Positions 11,312 through 22,425 of a stretch of 64,000 nt of DNA are shown in pieces. The notes beneath the pieces were generated by a model. It worked only from the letters and a program-made list of their open reading frames with translations, was not told where the DNA came from and did not search any database. The stretch is from Heterohyrax brucei. Taxonomy: Eukaryota; Chordata; Mammalia; Hyracoidea; Procaviidae. Each line of letters opens with the position of its first letter. Within the stretch, counting starts at the first letter, position 1. A program made the position numbers and the translations under genes. The stretch covers positions 195,865,829-195,929,828 of the forward strand of contig CM053143.1 in the NCBI GenBank assembly GCA_028571685.1. The letters are read 5' to 3'.

Positions 11312-11715
11312 GTTGCTGTGAAAAGCCGTCGAGTCGGTCCTGACTCACAGCGACCCTGTGGACAACAGAATGAAACCCTGCCCTGTCCTGCGCCACGTCC
11401 ACAGTCATTTTTCGTGCTTGAGCCCATTGTTGTGGCCCCCGGGTCCGTCCATCTCACTGAGGGTCTTCCTCTTTTGCGCTGACCCTCCACTCTACTGAGC
11501 ACAGTGTCCTCTCCAGGGACTGATCCTTCCTGACAACACAAGCAAAGTATGTACGACGCAGTCTCGCCATCTCTGCTTCCAAGGAGCACTCCGGTTGGAC
11601 TTCTTCCAAAACAGATCTGTTGGTTCTTTGGGCAGGCCATGGGACATTCAACATTCTTCTCAAACAACCATAGTTCAAAGGCATTGATTCCTCAGCCCTT
11701 TTTCAGCGTAGCCTA
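11312..11715 (-). mobile_element. RTE (BovB-clade) LINE 3' end, antisense
   Basis: The plus strand shows the landmarks in order: CGTCGAGTCGGTCCTGACTC, CAGCGACCCTG, TGCTTGAGCCCATTGTTG, GAGGGTCTTCCTCTTTTGCG, CTCCAGGGACTGATCCTTCC, GACGCAGTCTCGCCATCTC and TTCAAAGGCATTGATTC. Read on the minus strand it still gives the C-terminal RTE motif MARLRRTYFACVVRKDQSLE. 5'-truncated, as LINE copies usually are. Confidence 0.88.
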
Positions 11716-13129
11716 AGTACTTCTGGCTAGAAGCACAAGGAAAAAGGAGAAAAGATTTCCTGTCAGGACAACTGAGGTGTACAAGGGACTTGTTTGGGGA
11801 AAACAAAACGCCGAAAGGCTGGGCGCCTGACCTCTGGAGACGCGGTCTCCATTTCCGAACTCTAGTTCCCAAGCTGTCCCTCGGGGGAGCTCCGTGCCTC
11901 TCTTTGGGAAGGACGAAGCAGGAGACAGCTCTGCTGGGACCCAAGCTGACGGCTGACGGTGCTGTCCGCCCACCCGAGCCAAAGGGCCTCCTCCCGCCCT
12001 CACCCCCCATAATTCATCACAGCCCAGACCTGCCAGGCTCCGGTGGGGACTCCGGGGCTGCTCTATCCAGCCCACAGCTGGGGTCTCAGCCTCAGCTGCA
12101 GCAAAGGGCGTCCTCCCGGGCGCGGGGAGTGAGCACCCAGCTGCCCTCGCACCAGGGCTAAATCGCAGGCTCCTCCTTGACGGGACAAAGACAAAGAGAT
12201 TCAGATGAAGAGCCCCGTCCGAAATCAACAGTGACTGAGAGTGAATGACAGAACATGTGTGGCAGCACCGTGGCCGCCCGCCCTGTGCTGTCCCCAGCCA
12301 GCCCTCAGATGTGCAGATGGCGTGACGATGGTGGCGGGGATTCACGATGGGCTCCGTTCTGTGGGCGTCAGACCCTTGGCAGGAGGTCCGATCTGTCACA
12401 CCACCGTCCCTGAGCCTGGGGTTGGGCTCACATATCTGCTTGTCAACATGCAGAGCCGTCTGCAGCCGCCTGGCACCACTCAATTACAGCAGCACGCCAG
12501 AGACAACCCCTCTTGGGAGCCGTTCCCTAAACAGCAGCAAAACCATTTAATTGTTTCAACAAACATTTGGGAATGGCTACTGCACACCAGGCTGAGGAGG
12601 AGAAACAAGAGGAACAGCGCCCAGAGTGGGGTCAGGACGCACCAGCTCGGGGGAGACAGAGCAGGGCTCAGAACTCCCGCGCACAGCGTAACTGCCTTGC
12701 ATTTCTGTGCATGCAAGGAAGCACGCTTCTTCCATGAGGTGACAAGCTCTTCGCTCTAGATTGAAACGGGCCCACCCCCCACCATAAAGGCAACCCTAAT
12801 ACCTGCAAACACGGCATCCTTACAGAAAAGAAGGGATCCAGAGACAGGCCCACCCCCAGGAGGGAGCCCCCACAGGGGTGAGTCTGCACGCCGAGGAGTG
12901 TCGGGGCTCCTCGGGCGGAAAGAGGCCCAGCAGGGGTGCTCCCCACAGCAGACGGGGGCATAGCCCCCGGGGGCCCACCCTCGGGCCCAGCACCCGGAAC
13001 CAGACAACACACTGCTCCCCAAGGGGGGCCGGTAAAGAACACTGGATGCACCCTGGATGGTCGGAGAGCACACGGGCCGGCCTGGGAGGGAACACGGCCT
13101 GAGGACACACGGACGTGCTTCAGCAGCAA

Positions 13130-13335
13130 GGATGGTGAGACGTCGGTGCCAGGAAAGACCAATGGCTAGAAAAGGACACCGCAGTTGGTGACAACACATG
13201 GGACCATTCACCACGGACGATGGACGCAGACATACAAGGACAGGAAGGGGACACGGCCGGGCCACGTTCGGTTCTGTTGGCTACGGGGTCACCGTGGGCT
13301 AGACAGACACTCACACAACAGTCCCCAGCAGCAGC
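13130..13335 (+). mobile_element. Possible RTE 3' end, very degenerate
   Basis: CACGTTCGGTTCTGTTGGCT followed by ACGGGGTCACCGTGGGCTAG echoes TTTCGTTCTGTTGTGCATAGGGTCGCTATGAG. The upstream part is weak. Confidence 0.4.
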
Positions 13336-13954
13336 AGGCGGTCAAAACGTGTGCAGAGAGAGAGGGCCCCAAGGAGAGGGCCCCACAGGGACCCCACTGT
13401 CGGCCCCCTGGCCATTTCCCTTCTCCCGGACCCTTGGGTCCCCAGCTGTCCCGGCACCAGCTCCACCCAGAATCCCAAATAAACCAGACACGCCCACCGG
13501 CTCTGGGGGAAACGAGGGGCACCGAGGACAGTGACACTGTCATCCCAGGGCCCCGGGGCACACCATGAGCCCCAACACACCCAGGGGCTCTGAGGTGGCA
13601 CTGTGGCATGGTCCCTGCTTATAGGTGGCCCTGCCTTCACCCCACCGGTGTGCTGCCCAGGGTCTGTGGGGTGCAGGCTCAGGGCGGGGGGAGGAAAAGC
13701 AAAGGAGGGAACCCTACTACTTTCATAGGACCTTGGGAGTCAGGGAAGGTCACAGGGCCAGAGCCTCCAAGGTCAAAGGGTTTTTCCCAGGGCAAGATAA
13801 GGGACAGGGAGAGAGCAGGGTCCCCTGGACAGACGGCAGGGTGTGATGGGCGGGTGGGCAGAGTGGGGAGTGCAGGGTTGTGATGCGTGGCTCTGCAAGG
13901 TGACCCCAGGAGCTGGGGCGGTGACTCTGAGATGCAGTGACGATCACCAGCTGA

Positions 13955-14290
13955 ATGGGGACCCCAGCAGTGTCCACCCAGAACCCTGAACGGGGCCTTA
14001 CAAGTGCAGACATGACGAGTTAGCACGAGTCACAAAGGCGGCCTCATCCCCTGTGACAAGTGTCCTCCTAAGAAGATACATGGAGGGGAGACGCCACGTG
14101 ACAAGAGAGACACAGGCTGGAGCAAGTGGCCACAGGTCCGGGGAGGCGAGGCCCGGCTGCCAGCGCCAGATGCTGAGAGACCAGGGACTGACTGTTCCCG
14201 AGACAGCAGGGCCCTGCCCAGACCCCGACGGCGGACGCCGGGCCTCCGGCTGTTAGAAGACAGGCCTCCGTGGTTGTCATCTCCCAGACC
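13955..14290 (+). mobile_element. MLT1-like LTR
   Basis: Features of the MLT1 middle and 3' part appear in order: ACAAGTGTCCTCCTAAGAAG, ATACATGGAGGGGAGACGCC, GAGCAAGTGGCCACAGG, TGCCAGCGCCAGATGCTG and, near the end, GACGCCGGGCCTCCGGCTGT. Diverged. Confidence 0.5.
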
Positions 14291-14409
14291 ATGGTCACTT
14301 CTCACGGGGTCGGGGGGCCGGGAGCGAGTGGAGGCCTCCGTGGGTCCTGGTGGTCACTACCACCCTCTAGTGGGCGGAGGCCAGCGGCGCTGGCGAGCTG
14401 CCCATGCTG

Positions 14410-14563
14410 CGCCCACTGCCACCGAGTCATTCTGAGTCACCCCAACCCTGGTGGCGGAGCCGAGCTGCTCTCCAGGGTCTCCGAGGAGCGGCCGGCGGGC
14501 CTGAACTGCCGACCTTTTGGTGAACAGGCATGCTCTTGACCACTGAGTGGCCAGGGCTCCTCT
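14410..14563 (-). mobile_element. AfroSINE, antisense
   Basis: The plus strand shows CCACCGAGTCATTCTGAGTC, a body-like GAGCTGCTCTCCAGGGTC, then CTGAACTGCCGACCTTTTGG, a well-kept B-box region, and TTGACCACTGAGTGGCCAGG, the reverse of the head. Confidence 0.82.
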
Positions 14564-14940
14564 CACACTGTCACACTGCTCCGGGCCCCTCCCTGAGCCC
14601 CATGTCCCCGTCCCATGACACCGCAGTGACGAAAGCACAGATTACGGCGACTCTCGGGAGCTCAGCTGACCCCACAGCCACCCCCGTGTGCCGCCCCCAG
14701 CCCACCCCCAGACGGTGTCCTCTGGTGATGCCTGTGGGGGCCAGGCCTTTGGGGCTGCGAGGCAGGGGGCCCAGAGGGGTGGCCAGAGGGAGGCGGAGCT
14801 GCAGGACCCTGCCAGGCCCCGACCTGCAGCCTCCACACCACAGGGACGCAGAGCCAGATGTCAGCAACCATGCCCTCCACCTGAGGGCACTTTGGGGACG
14901 CCCTCAGGGCAGACACGACCCAGCCAGCCTCTCGAACAGG

Positions 14941-14995
14941 TGCTGATCTCTCTGTGCCTCAGTTTCCTCATCTGAGAAATAGGCAGCTGTGAGGG
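14941..14995 (+). mobile_element. MIR core fragment
   Basis: TCTCTGTGCCTCAGTTTCCT followed by CATCTGAGAAAT matches the MIR core. Confidence 0.75.
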
Positions 14996-15759
14996 GAAAG
15001 ACAGAGATGCGCCACCTGTCAGACAGGAGGTGGCTGTGCCTGAGAGCAGTGACCGGTGGTGGCAGAGTTCAGTCTTAGGGTTTAAATGGGCTTCAGACTC
15101 TTCCTCTGTTTTGGGCAAGGGCCCCGTGCCTGCGGACGGCTGGGGTCCCTGCAGGACTGACACCAGGACAGCAGCATGCACAACGCTGCCCAGACCCTGC
15201 CCAAGCGGGTCACTGCTGTCCCTGGGGATTCGAGACGGGGTAAAGAAAGGCAGGCTACAGGGAGGAAGGACGAGGGGAGCGAAAAAGGCCCCCGAGCAGA
15301 CGGGGCGGGGGCAGCAGTTCCAGGGACGCCCCCGCCTACGCCCACTGGCTACCACCCGACTCTGCCCGTCTCCGTCGCTGACAGGTGTCAGGTGACAACA
15401 AACACAAGGCTACAGAGGACGTTTCTCATACTGTGAATGTGAAACCACAGTGACAGCCGTTCTGGCATTGTCTCGCTGGCGGGGGGGCGGGGCGGCCCAA
15501 GCTGGCAGCGGAGCCCATGGTCCCCGCCAAGACAGCCAGGCGGGGGCGGCTGTGAATCTACGGCACTCGGAAGGAAAGCAGCCCACCTCCTCCCCGGGGG
15601 CGTCCTGCCGAAACGTCCCGCATGGTGTCAGCCACCACACCCCAGGCTGAGGGCGGCGTGACGGTAAACAGAGAGAAGCCGCTGGGCACATGCGTAGGGC
15701 TCCGGGGATCCCACGCCGCGGGTCAAGTTCACATCCCATCCATCAAATGGATGCCGCTT

Positions 15760-15868
15760 GTCCCCAGGTCACCTGCCAGGGTGCTGCCTGCCACTGGGTC
15801 ACCTACCAGGGCACCGTCTGTCCCCAGGTCACCTACTAGGGCACTACCTGTCCCCAGGTCACCCACCA
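15760..15868. repeat. Short tandem array, about three units of roughly 36 bp
   Basis: Units contain GTCCCCAGGTCACCTACCAG followed by GGCAC with small changes. Confidence 0.8.
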
Positions 15869-15889
15869 CCGTCTAATGCAGATGCTCTT

Positions 15890-15925
15890 GGACCCATTTC
15901 ACAGTCATAAAACTGAGTCCTGGGA
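15890..15925 (-). mobile_element. Possible MIR or L2 fragment
   Basis: CCCATTTCACAGTCATAAAA followed by CTGAGTCC resembles the antisense MIR core. Confidence 0.4.
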
Positions 15926-16179
15926 TTCTAAGATCGGATAACCAGTGGCACTGGTTGACTGGTTCTTGCTGATTCTCTGAACAGAGGCTCCCAGAGAGAC
16001 TGGGGGAGAGGCTGCCAGAGGCCCAGAGAGCAGCAAAGGCCCCGTGTACAGCAAAGAACGTGAACCCAGAGAGAGAGACTCATGGTCACGAACCCATAGA
16101 GGTGTGAATCTAAGAGACAGAGAGGTGGTGGGGAGCCACCAGCACAGGAGTGCCTCAGGGTGGCACTGTATGACGACAA

Positions 16180-16282
16180 TCTTAGGGACCCCAGGAGTGT
16201 GGGGAACATCTCAGGGCCCCCAGGAGCTCGGGGACTGTCTCAGGGACCCCGGGAGCATGAGGACTGTCTCAGGGACCCCAGA
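16180..16282. repeat. Short tandem array, three units of about 36 bp
   Basis: CTCAGGGACCCCAGGAG with GGGGACTGT between units is repeated, with drift. Confidence 0.8.
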
Positions 16283-16603
16283 TGTCCTTATCCCCCAATA
16301 CCAGCAGGCACCTGCCCCTCCCTCACCTCAGCTAGAGCATCAAGCCAGAAGCTTCAGACTGAGTAGGGTCAGCACCCAGGAAACCAAGGGTCCCACAGCC
16401 CTGGGAGCCACGGCCATGGAGCCAGCCTGGTGGCCCTGGACCGTGAGCACTCACACAGGACCTATCTCCACATTGTGGCTGCCTTCGCACATTTCACGGC
16501 CACACGCAGTGTGAGCAGCCCACAAATGCCTGTCACACTCAGAGGGCTGCTTAGAGGAGGGAGGCAGAGAGCTGGTGACAGACTAGGCAGAGCTCAGCAC
16601 AGG

Positions 16604-16843
16604 CTGGGGTGCAGAGCGGCCGAGGGGACGTCAGGCCCCGGCCAGGACGGGCTGGGGTGCAGAGCGGCCGAGGGGACGTCAGGCCCCGGCCAGGACGGGC
16701 TGGCGTGCAGAGCGGCCGAGGGGACGTCAGGCCCCGGCCAGGACGGGCTGGCGTGCAGAGCGGCCGAGGGGACGTCAGGCCCCGGCCAGGACGGGCTGGC
16801 GTGCAGAGCGGCCGAGGGGACGTCAGGCCCCGGCCAGGATGAG
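16604..16843. repeat. 48-bp minisatellite, five near-identical copies
   Basis: The unit starts CTGGGGTGCAGAGCGGCCGA and ends GGCCCCGGCCAGGACGGG; 5 x 48 bp fills 16604-16843 exactly. Copies differ mainly at one position (CTGGGG versus CTGGCG). Each holds several CpGs and a GGGACGTCAGG segment. Because 48 is divisible by 3 it creates spurious open frames on both strands. Confidence 0.95.
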
Positions 16844-17024
16844 CTGAGGTTCCCACACTCCACAGACTGGACACTGGGCCACGTGCCCCAGGGTGAGATG
16901 GGCATGACAGGGAGAGGAGCTGCCTGCCGGCGTGCTGCGTGGGGTTAAGGCAGGAACCACACTGAGGAGGCCCAAGGCTGGGCATCAGGTGGATCGGAGT
17001 CCTTTCCCTGCCCCCCTACCAGCG

Positions 17025-17110
17025 TGCCTCCTCTCCCTGAGCCTCAGTTTCCTGATCTGTAAAATGGAAGCAATGTCGCTAAAATAATGGCATAATAACA
17101 TCATGAAGTT
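17025..17110 (+). mobile_element. MIR fragment
   Basis: GAGCCTCAGTTTCCTGATCT followed by GTAAAATGGAAGCAATG and an AT-rich tail matches the MIR core and its 3' side. Confidence 0.78.
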
Positions 17111-17224
17111 TTCACAAGCTATTGCAGAAAAAACTGTCAAGCATTCTGACAGGTTCACAACAGACGGACTGATGGTATGTCACATCCAATCAACACCTGT
17201 CATTGCTGTTATTATTTATGGATT

Positions 17225-17420
17225 CGAACCCCGAGCCCGAGCACAACAGAATGAGATGCTGCCCAGCCGTGTGCCAGCCCCTGACCGCTGAGGATGGAGC
17301 CCTGCAATCATGAGGTTTTCACAGCTGAGTTTTGGGAAGCAGACCGCCAGACCTCTACTCCCAGGACCCCTTAGTCCGAAAGCCGCACTGAACCGTGACG
17401 GAGCATCACTGACGGGTGGG
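17225..17420 (-). mobile_element. AfroSINE- or RTE-derived fragments, antisense
   Basis: GAGCACAACAGAATGAGATG followed by CTGCCCAGCC resembles the RTE tail in antisense. AATCATGAGGTTTTCACAGC with GGAAGCAGACCGCCAGACC matches the AfroSINE body in antisense. Confidence 0.55.
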
Positions 17421-17469
17421 TGGTGACTGCACATCAGGGGACCCGGCCAGGACACAAACCCAGGTCTCT

Positions 17470-18540
17470 GTCCCCGGGCACTGCTGTCAGGTGCTATCGA
17501 GCTGGCTGGGACTCGCAGAGACCCAGGGGACCACAGAACAAGACCCTGCCCGGTCCCGTGCTGCCCACCCCCATGGCTGTGCGTGAGCCTGTCACAGCAC
17601 CCCCCGGGTCCTTCCATTGTGGGGAGGGTCTGCTTTCCTGCTGACTCTCTACCCTACCAAGCCTGGTGTCCTTCTCTGGGAACTGGTCTGTCCCAGTGTC
17701 ATGTCCAAAGTATGTAAGATATGGTCTCCCACCGCTGCTCCTCAGGAGCACTCCGGCTGTCCTTCTTCCGAGACAGACTTGCTCCTTCTTCCGGCCGTCC
17801 GTGGTGCGTTCAGGATTCCTCCCAGCACCACACTTTCAAGGTCTTGGTTCTTCTTCAGTCTTCTTCATTCGCTGTCCAGCTTGCATGTGCACAGGAGGCA
17901 AGCGGACACACCACGGCTGGGGTCAGGTTCACTCTAGTCCTCTGGGTGACACGATGGCCTTTTAACCCTTTGCAGAACCCTTCTGCAGCAGATTTGCCCC
18001 AAGCAACACATCGTCTGGTTTCTTGACCGCCACCTCCGCGGGATTCACGTAAAACAACATCCTTGACAACTGCCGTCTTTTTTCCATTTATCGTGACGTT
18101 GCTGACTGTCTTCTCGATGTTGAGGTGCCGTCCACACTGAAGGCCGTGGTCTTCGACCTTCATCATGAAGGGTTTCAAGTCCTCTTCACTCCCAGCCAGC
18201 AGAGTTGTGTCATCTGCATCACACAGGTTGTTAATGGGTCGTCCTGCAACCCTCATGCCTCCTTCTTCTTCATACAGTCCCACTTCTGGATGGTTGGCTC
18301 CGCATGTAGATTTGAAAAGGTGTGGGGAAGGGGTACAGTCCTGACATGCACCCTTCCTGGCTTTAAACCACGCAGGGTCCCCTTGTTCTGTTCACACGAC
18401 TGCCTCTTGGTCTATGCACGGCCTCCTCATGAGCACGGTGAAGTGTCCTGGGGTCCCTGTTCCCCACAGCGTCATCTGCAATTTGTCAGGGTCCACGCAG
18501 TCGGGGGTCCTTCCTGTGGGGGAGGCGAGAATCGCACCCC
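17470..18540 (-). mobile_element. 5'-truncated RTE (BovB-clade) LINE with reverse-transcriptase remnant
   Basis: This is the longest LINE relic here, about 1.07 kb, in antisense. The 3' landmarks (GCTATCGAGCTGGCTGGGAC, TCTGCTTTCCTGCTGACTC, CATGTCCAAAGTATGTAAG) lie at the left. Further right, the minus strand reads INNLCDADDTTLLAGSEEDL and GRHLNIEKT. These are the palm motif and following segment of an RTE reverse transcriptase, whose catalytic box is normally YADD. Here the tyrosine codon has become aspartate. The right end keeps CAATTTGTCAGGGTCCACGC, the antisense of a conserved DPDK-like stretch. An inactive molecular fossil, lying in the same orientation as SORCS2. Confidence 0.9.
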
Positions 18541-19424
18541 TAAAGCAGCAACGCCTCCTCAGTCGACGGCAGGCATGTTAAAAGGGTAACAGCCCACGTC
18601 ACGGGCATCTGTTCAGTTAACAGACTAACGCGGGGACCAGTGACAGAAACGCAGGCAGCACTTTCTACCTCGGCCCTCTGGGGACAGCTCTCAGGACGAA
18701 ATTCCTGCCACCGCTGCTCCTCCACCCTGACGATTCCACCACTCGGCTCTCCTCCTGGGGAGATTCAAAAGGACAGGGCCTCCCAGGTGACCAGGAGACT
18801 GTCCTCCCCCTAGGCGGCCTCCCCCCGTGCCTCACCACCATCCACACTGGGAGTCGCCTGGGACTCCCTCTTGACCTCAGAAGAGCCTCCTCACCGAGGC
18901 CACTTCCCTGGGGCCCATTTATATTCTCTGGTTAAAGTGCTATTTGTTTTCAGTCCTGTTGACCGATTTTAATCTCCGTTCCATTAGTGCCCGCAGCTGC
19001 CGATGGACCGCATCCAGCAGGAAATGAATTCTTTCCTGCAGGAGGATGTGTGCACGGATCTGGGAAAGGTCAAGAGGCGGAAGGCATCCTCCGCCAGCGC
19101 AGGGAACCCCAGCACAGCCCCAGAAACGACAGCCTCTCTATGCCAAGGCACAGGGGGGCAGCCCGGGTATTTTCAGACCCTGCCACTGCCACCGCCACCA
19201 CCACTGCCACCATGGCCCTGAGCACACATGGGCCAATTAAACAGCAGCCCCCCTCAGCAGCCCTGCTGGGCAGCCCAATGGGCAGCCCCCTGAACAGCTC
19301 TTCCCACAAATACACGGAACTGGGTGCAGAACCTAGTGTCCAGGGTGGCCACAGCCATGGTTAAAGAACCTCACAGGGTGAGCTGCCACGGCAGGACCCA
19401 CGCTTGGTGCTAGGTGCTGTGTGA

Positions 19425-19760
19425 AGCCCCAGGCGCAGCAGTGAAGCGCTGGGCTGCTAACCCAGCTATCAGCGGTTCAAAGCCCCCAGCCGCTCCCCTG
19501 AGAGAAGTCTGGTGACCTGTTCCTGTAAAGACCACGGGTTTGGAAGCCCCAGGGGCAGTTCTTCCTGTCAGATCTGACTGGACAGCACCCAGGACACTGC
19601 ACGTTCTCATTGGATCTCCCGACTGGGAAGGCCAGGAAGAAGGGCCTGGTGCTCTACTTCCAAAGTCAGCCGGCAAAAACCCTCCAGATCAGAACAGTCC
19701 ATTCCCAGCCAATCGTGAGGATGGCCAGGACCAGGCAGCATTTTGTCCAGCTGAGTGTGA
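19425..19760 (+). mobile_element. AfroSINE joined to RTE 3'-like tail
   Basis: The head region GGGCTGCTAACCCAGCTATC, the B box GGTTCAAAGCCCCC and the body CTGGTGACCTGTTCC, TTTGGAAGCCCCAGGGGCAG are visible. From about 19700 the sequence CCAATCGTGAGGATGGCCAG followed by GACCAGGCAGCATTTTG matches the RTE 3' end (GTGAGGATGGCGCAGGACCGGGCAGTGTTTCG). It could be two insertions. Confidence 0.65.
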
Positions 19761-19849
19761 GGCACCTCAAGCCATCAGCCGCTGGCACCAACAACGCTGT
19801 CTCTGAGGAAGCAGGAGAGGGGGCCAATTATTCACTGTGGAAAAAAAAG

Positions 19850-21720
19850 GGGTGACACAGCTACTTATCCTACACGGAAGTTATATGAGTGCACATAAAA
19901 ACTAAAAATAAAACTCCAAGTTACACAAAAATTCTAGCTAGACTGGAACATGGTTCTGCCCCTCTCCCAAGTGTACAGAAAACAGCTGGTCTGGGAGGGA
20001 AACCATCCCCTTCAATGTTCACTAATCAAAACTCAATCAGCACAAAATACAAAGACATCATGGGTAAAGGGGGAGACAGAAAGGCCAGAATTATAACACG
20101 AAAAATTTGAGAATTATAGCCAAGTATTTCCCTGTGAATTTTTGAAAAGTCTTAGTGAACCAATCACCCTCATAAAACAGGAGCACACAACAGTCATACG
20201 AGAGCTCAGAGACGAGACAGCAAGACAGAGAAAAATGGAACACAAAGTACAGGAACTCAGGATGGAAGTGGGAGAAAAAAATGGAAGAGGGGCCCAAGAG
20301 AGGGCAGATATCTCCAAAAGCATACATATAAGATACGTAAAAGAGCAATAAAAGAAGCAAGCCAAATGAAACGAAAATAAAGAAATAAATTTTAAAGTAT
20401 TAAAGATAAAAGCAGTAGACACGGATGCCAGGCAGAGGATGAAGACACAGTTACAGTTCGGGCGCCGACAGCAAGAACAGAAGTAATAAGTCAGCACAGG
20501 CACCCGTGGGCGTCACAGAAGCAAGCTTAAAAGCCTACCTCATGCAGGATCAGATTATGCCCTAGGAAAAACTGACCCACAATACTGAACATCAAGCACT
20601 ATCTTAATAAAGCTATAAGATTACAGAAGTAAAGAACGAACCCCTTGAAGAGGCCTGCAAAGGGGCGAGGCTGTTTAGGAGAGCACTAACTGGGTGATGA
20701 AGCTGGGAGACTGCTGGAGGACACCTGAGACGTCCTCGAGGAAGTAAGCCTGGCACATGGGTTTTATACCCAGCTATGCTGTCCTTCAAGCATAACACAG
20801 TGGACCAGTTGGCGCCTTCAAGAACTCGGGGACTCTCATTCCCATAAGCCTCCTCGTGAGCTCTCCTAATGGGAAAACTCCAGGAAGTCTACAGACGAGC
20901 TGGATAAACCACCACAGAGGGGCTGGCCACGAGCGAAAAGCATGTTTAACATCAGAGTTTAAACCCTGACAAACAAGGGTATTGGTGACAGAACAGAAGG
21001 CAGATGTTTCACAGCGTGGACTCGACACAACCACCAAAGCTGGAAGAGCAGCAGGGACCAGGAGGGGCAGAAGCAGCGCTACCTCCCTCACAGCCGGGGG
21101 CATCTTTCTAAGGTAGAAGACCCAGTTGTCAGAGGGTGAACACATTTAACAATACAAGTAAAAACAGTGGGTAAGAGAAGGCAATCATGGACAAGTCAGC
21201 TAGTGCAGAAGGAGGAGAGGCTACGGGGAGGAAACACCAGATCTTGTTGGTCCAGACAGGAAATTATAAACGCTCAACAGACCGTCAGACAACCGAAGCT
21301 GGAGGTGTACTTAACAGGAGAGATATCCCACCCGGAACATTCCGTGACCACATAACCTAGCATCAACATTCATTAGGCAACAGCTCCACGGAACACAGAG
21401 GGAAGAGAAAGCCATTGGACACAGCACACTCCAATGTCCTGCTCTCGGGCTGTGACACAGGAAGAGAAGGACGGTGAGGGCCTCAGGGACCCAAACACTT
21501 ACCAAAAACACGATGCTGATTTACAGATCAGAGCACAAGAAAACCTCAACACAGGCCTAAATTTCCTATTAGAAAAACAAACTCCTGAGGTTCACCCGAC
21601 GCCCCGGACGGCTGAGTCCACATCTCCCCGTGACAGGTGCCATCCAGGGAGCCTTCAGCAGCACAAACCATCCCATGGCTCATTGACAGTTCAGGGTCCA
21701 CACCGTGGAGTCCCCGGGGG
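19850..21720. other. AT-richer stretch with probable old LINE debris
   Basis: A-rich plus strand. 20140-20350 is open for 69 codons and gives a charged, coiled-coil-like peptide (QRKMEHKVQELRMEVGEKNG), which recalls but does not identify the ORF1 product of L1 or HAL1 elements. Around 20760 GGGTTTTATACCCAGCTATG followed by CTGTCCTTCAAGCATAA looks like part of an ancient interspersed repeat. No gene is supported. Confidence 0.35.
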
Positions 21721-21724
21721 ACAC

Positions 21725-21905
21725 CAAGAGGGAAGAGCTTGACCACTAGCTGATAGATTGACTGTTCAAACCCACCCTGAGGGACCTGTGAAGAAAGGCC
21801 TCGTGGTCCACTTCAGAAAGGTCACAGTCTTGGAAACTCTCTGGGGCAGTTCCGCTCTGCATACGTGGGATAGCCGGAGCCAGAGTCAGCCGGATGCCAA
21901 CTCTG
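21725..21905 (+). mobile_element. AfroSINE copy
   Basis: GCTTGACCACTAGCTGATAG, B-box-like TGTTCAAACCCACCC, GAAGAAAGGCCTCGTGGTCC, then TTGGAAACTCTCTGGGGCAG with TCCGCTCTGCATACGTGGG follow the order of the AAAGGCCTGG AfroSINE subtype. Confidence 0.78.
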
Positions 21906-22029
21906 AAGCATCATGTTGGACAGCCGAGGACAGCACCAGGATGTGACCTCGCAAACCTATGACCCATGAGTCAAGATTTTTTGTCTATGAAACATGAATA
22001 ATTGCAATAAAGATCACAATAATACTGGC

Positions 22030-22105
22030 AATAGGAGCTGTGACCTGGGGAATGTTAACCTGCCAAACCTCCAATTGCTCGTCTGCAAAATGGGGAGAAG
22101 GCAAT
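22030..22105 (+). mobile_element. MIR fragment
   Basis: GTGACCTGGGGAATGTTAAC and TCGTCTGCAAAATGGGGAGA are diverged forms of the MIR core. Confidence 0.6.
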
Positions 22106-22209
22106 ACCAAAATCCACCTGGAGGGCCACCGTAGGTAAGGGAGCACGTGGACTGGAACAGCAGGCAACTCCGCCTTCTAGGAAACAGCGCCAGAGCACCC
22201 CTTGGAAGC

Positions 22210-22425
22210 AACGACAGCAGGCCTTTGGCTCACTGCAGACACGTCATCAGCAGACGGCAATCGCAGAAGAGGACTTCGTGGTCAGTGAAGCGGAGGACCA
22301 GGGCAAACGGGACCTTCCGCAACATGGGCTGACACTACAGCCACAGAAACGAGCTTGGACACCTGTGATCGTGAAGATGGCACGGGACTGGGGGGCGGCG
22401 CCTACCCGTGAGGTCCCCGGGCGCC
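22210..22425 (+). mobile_element. RTE 3'-end fragment
   Basis: GACACGTCATCAGCAGACGG and GGGCTGACACTACAGCCACA are followed by CTGTGATCGTGAAGATGGCA and CGGGACTGGG, which fit the RTE 3' end (ACGATTGTGAAGATGGCACAGGACTGGG). Confidence 0.65.

Noticed and set aside
14410..14563. tRNA gene suggested by A/B-box-like sequence
   Set aside because: The sequence is the tRNA-like head of an AfroSINE, with a diverged anticodon arm and a SINE body attached; the same holds for other SINE heads in the window.
16430..16985. ORFs on both strands with a repeated 16-residue unit
   Set aside because: The repeat period of 48 bp keeps frames open; both strands and several frames are open equally, which argues against coding.
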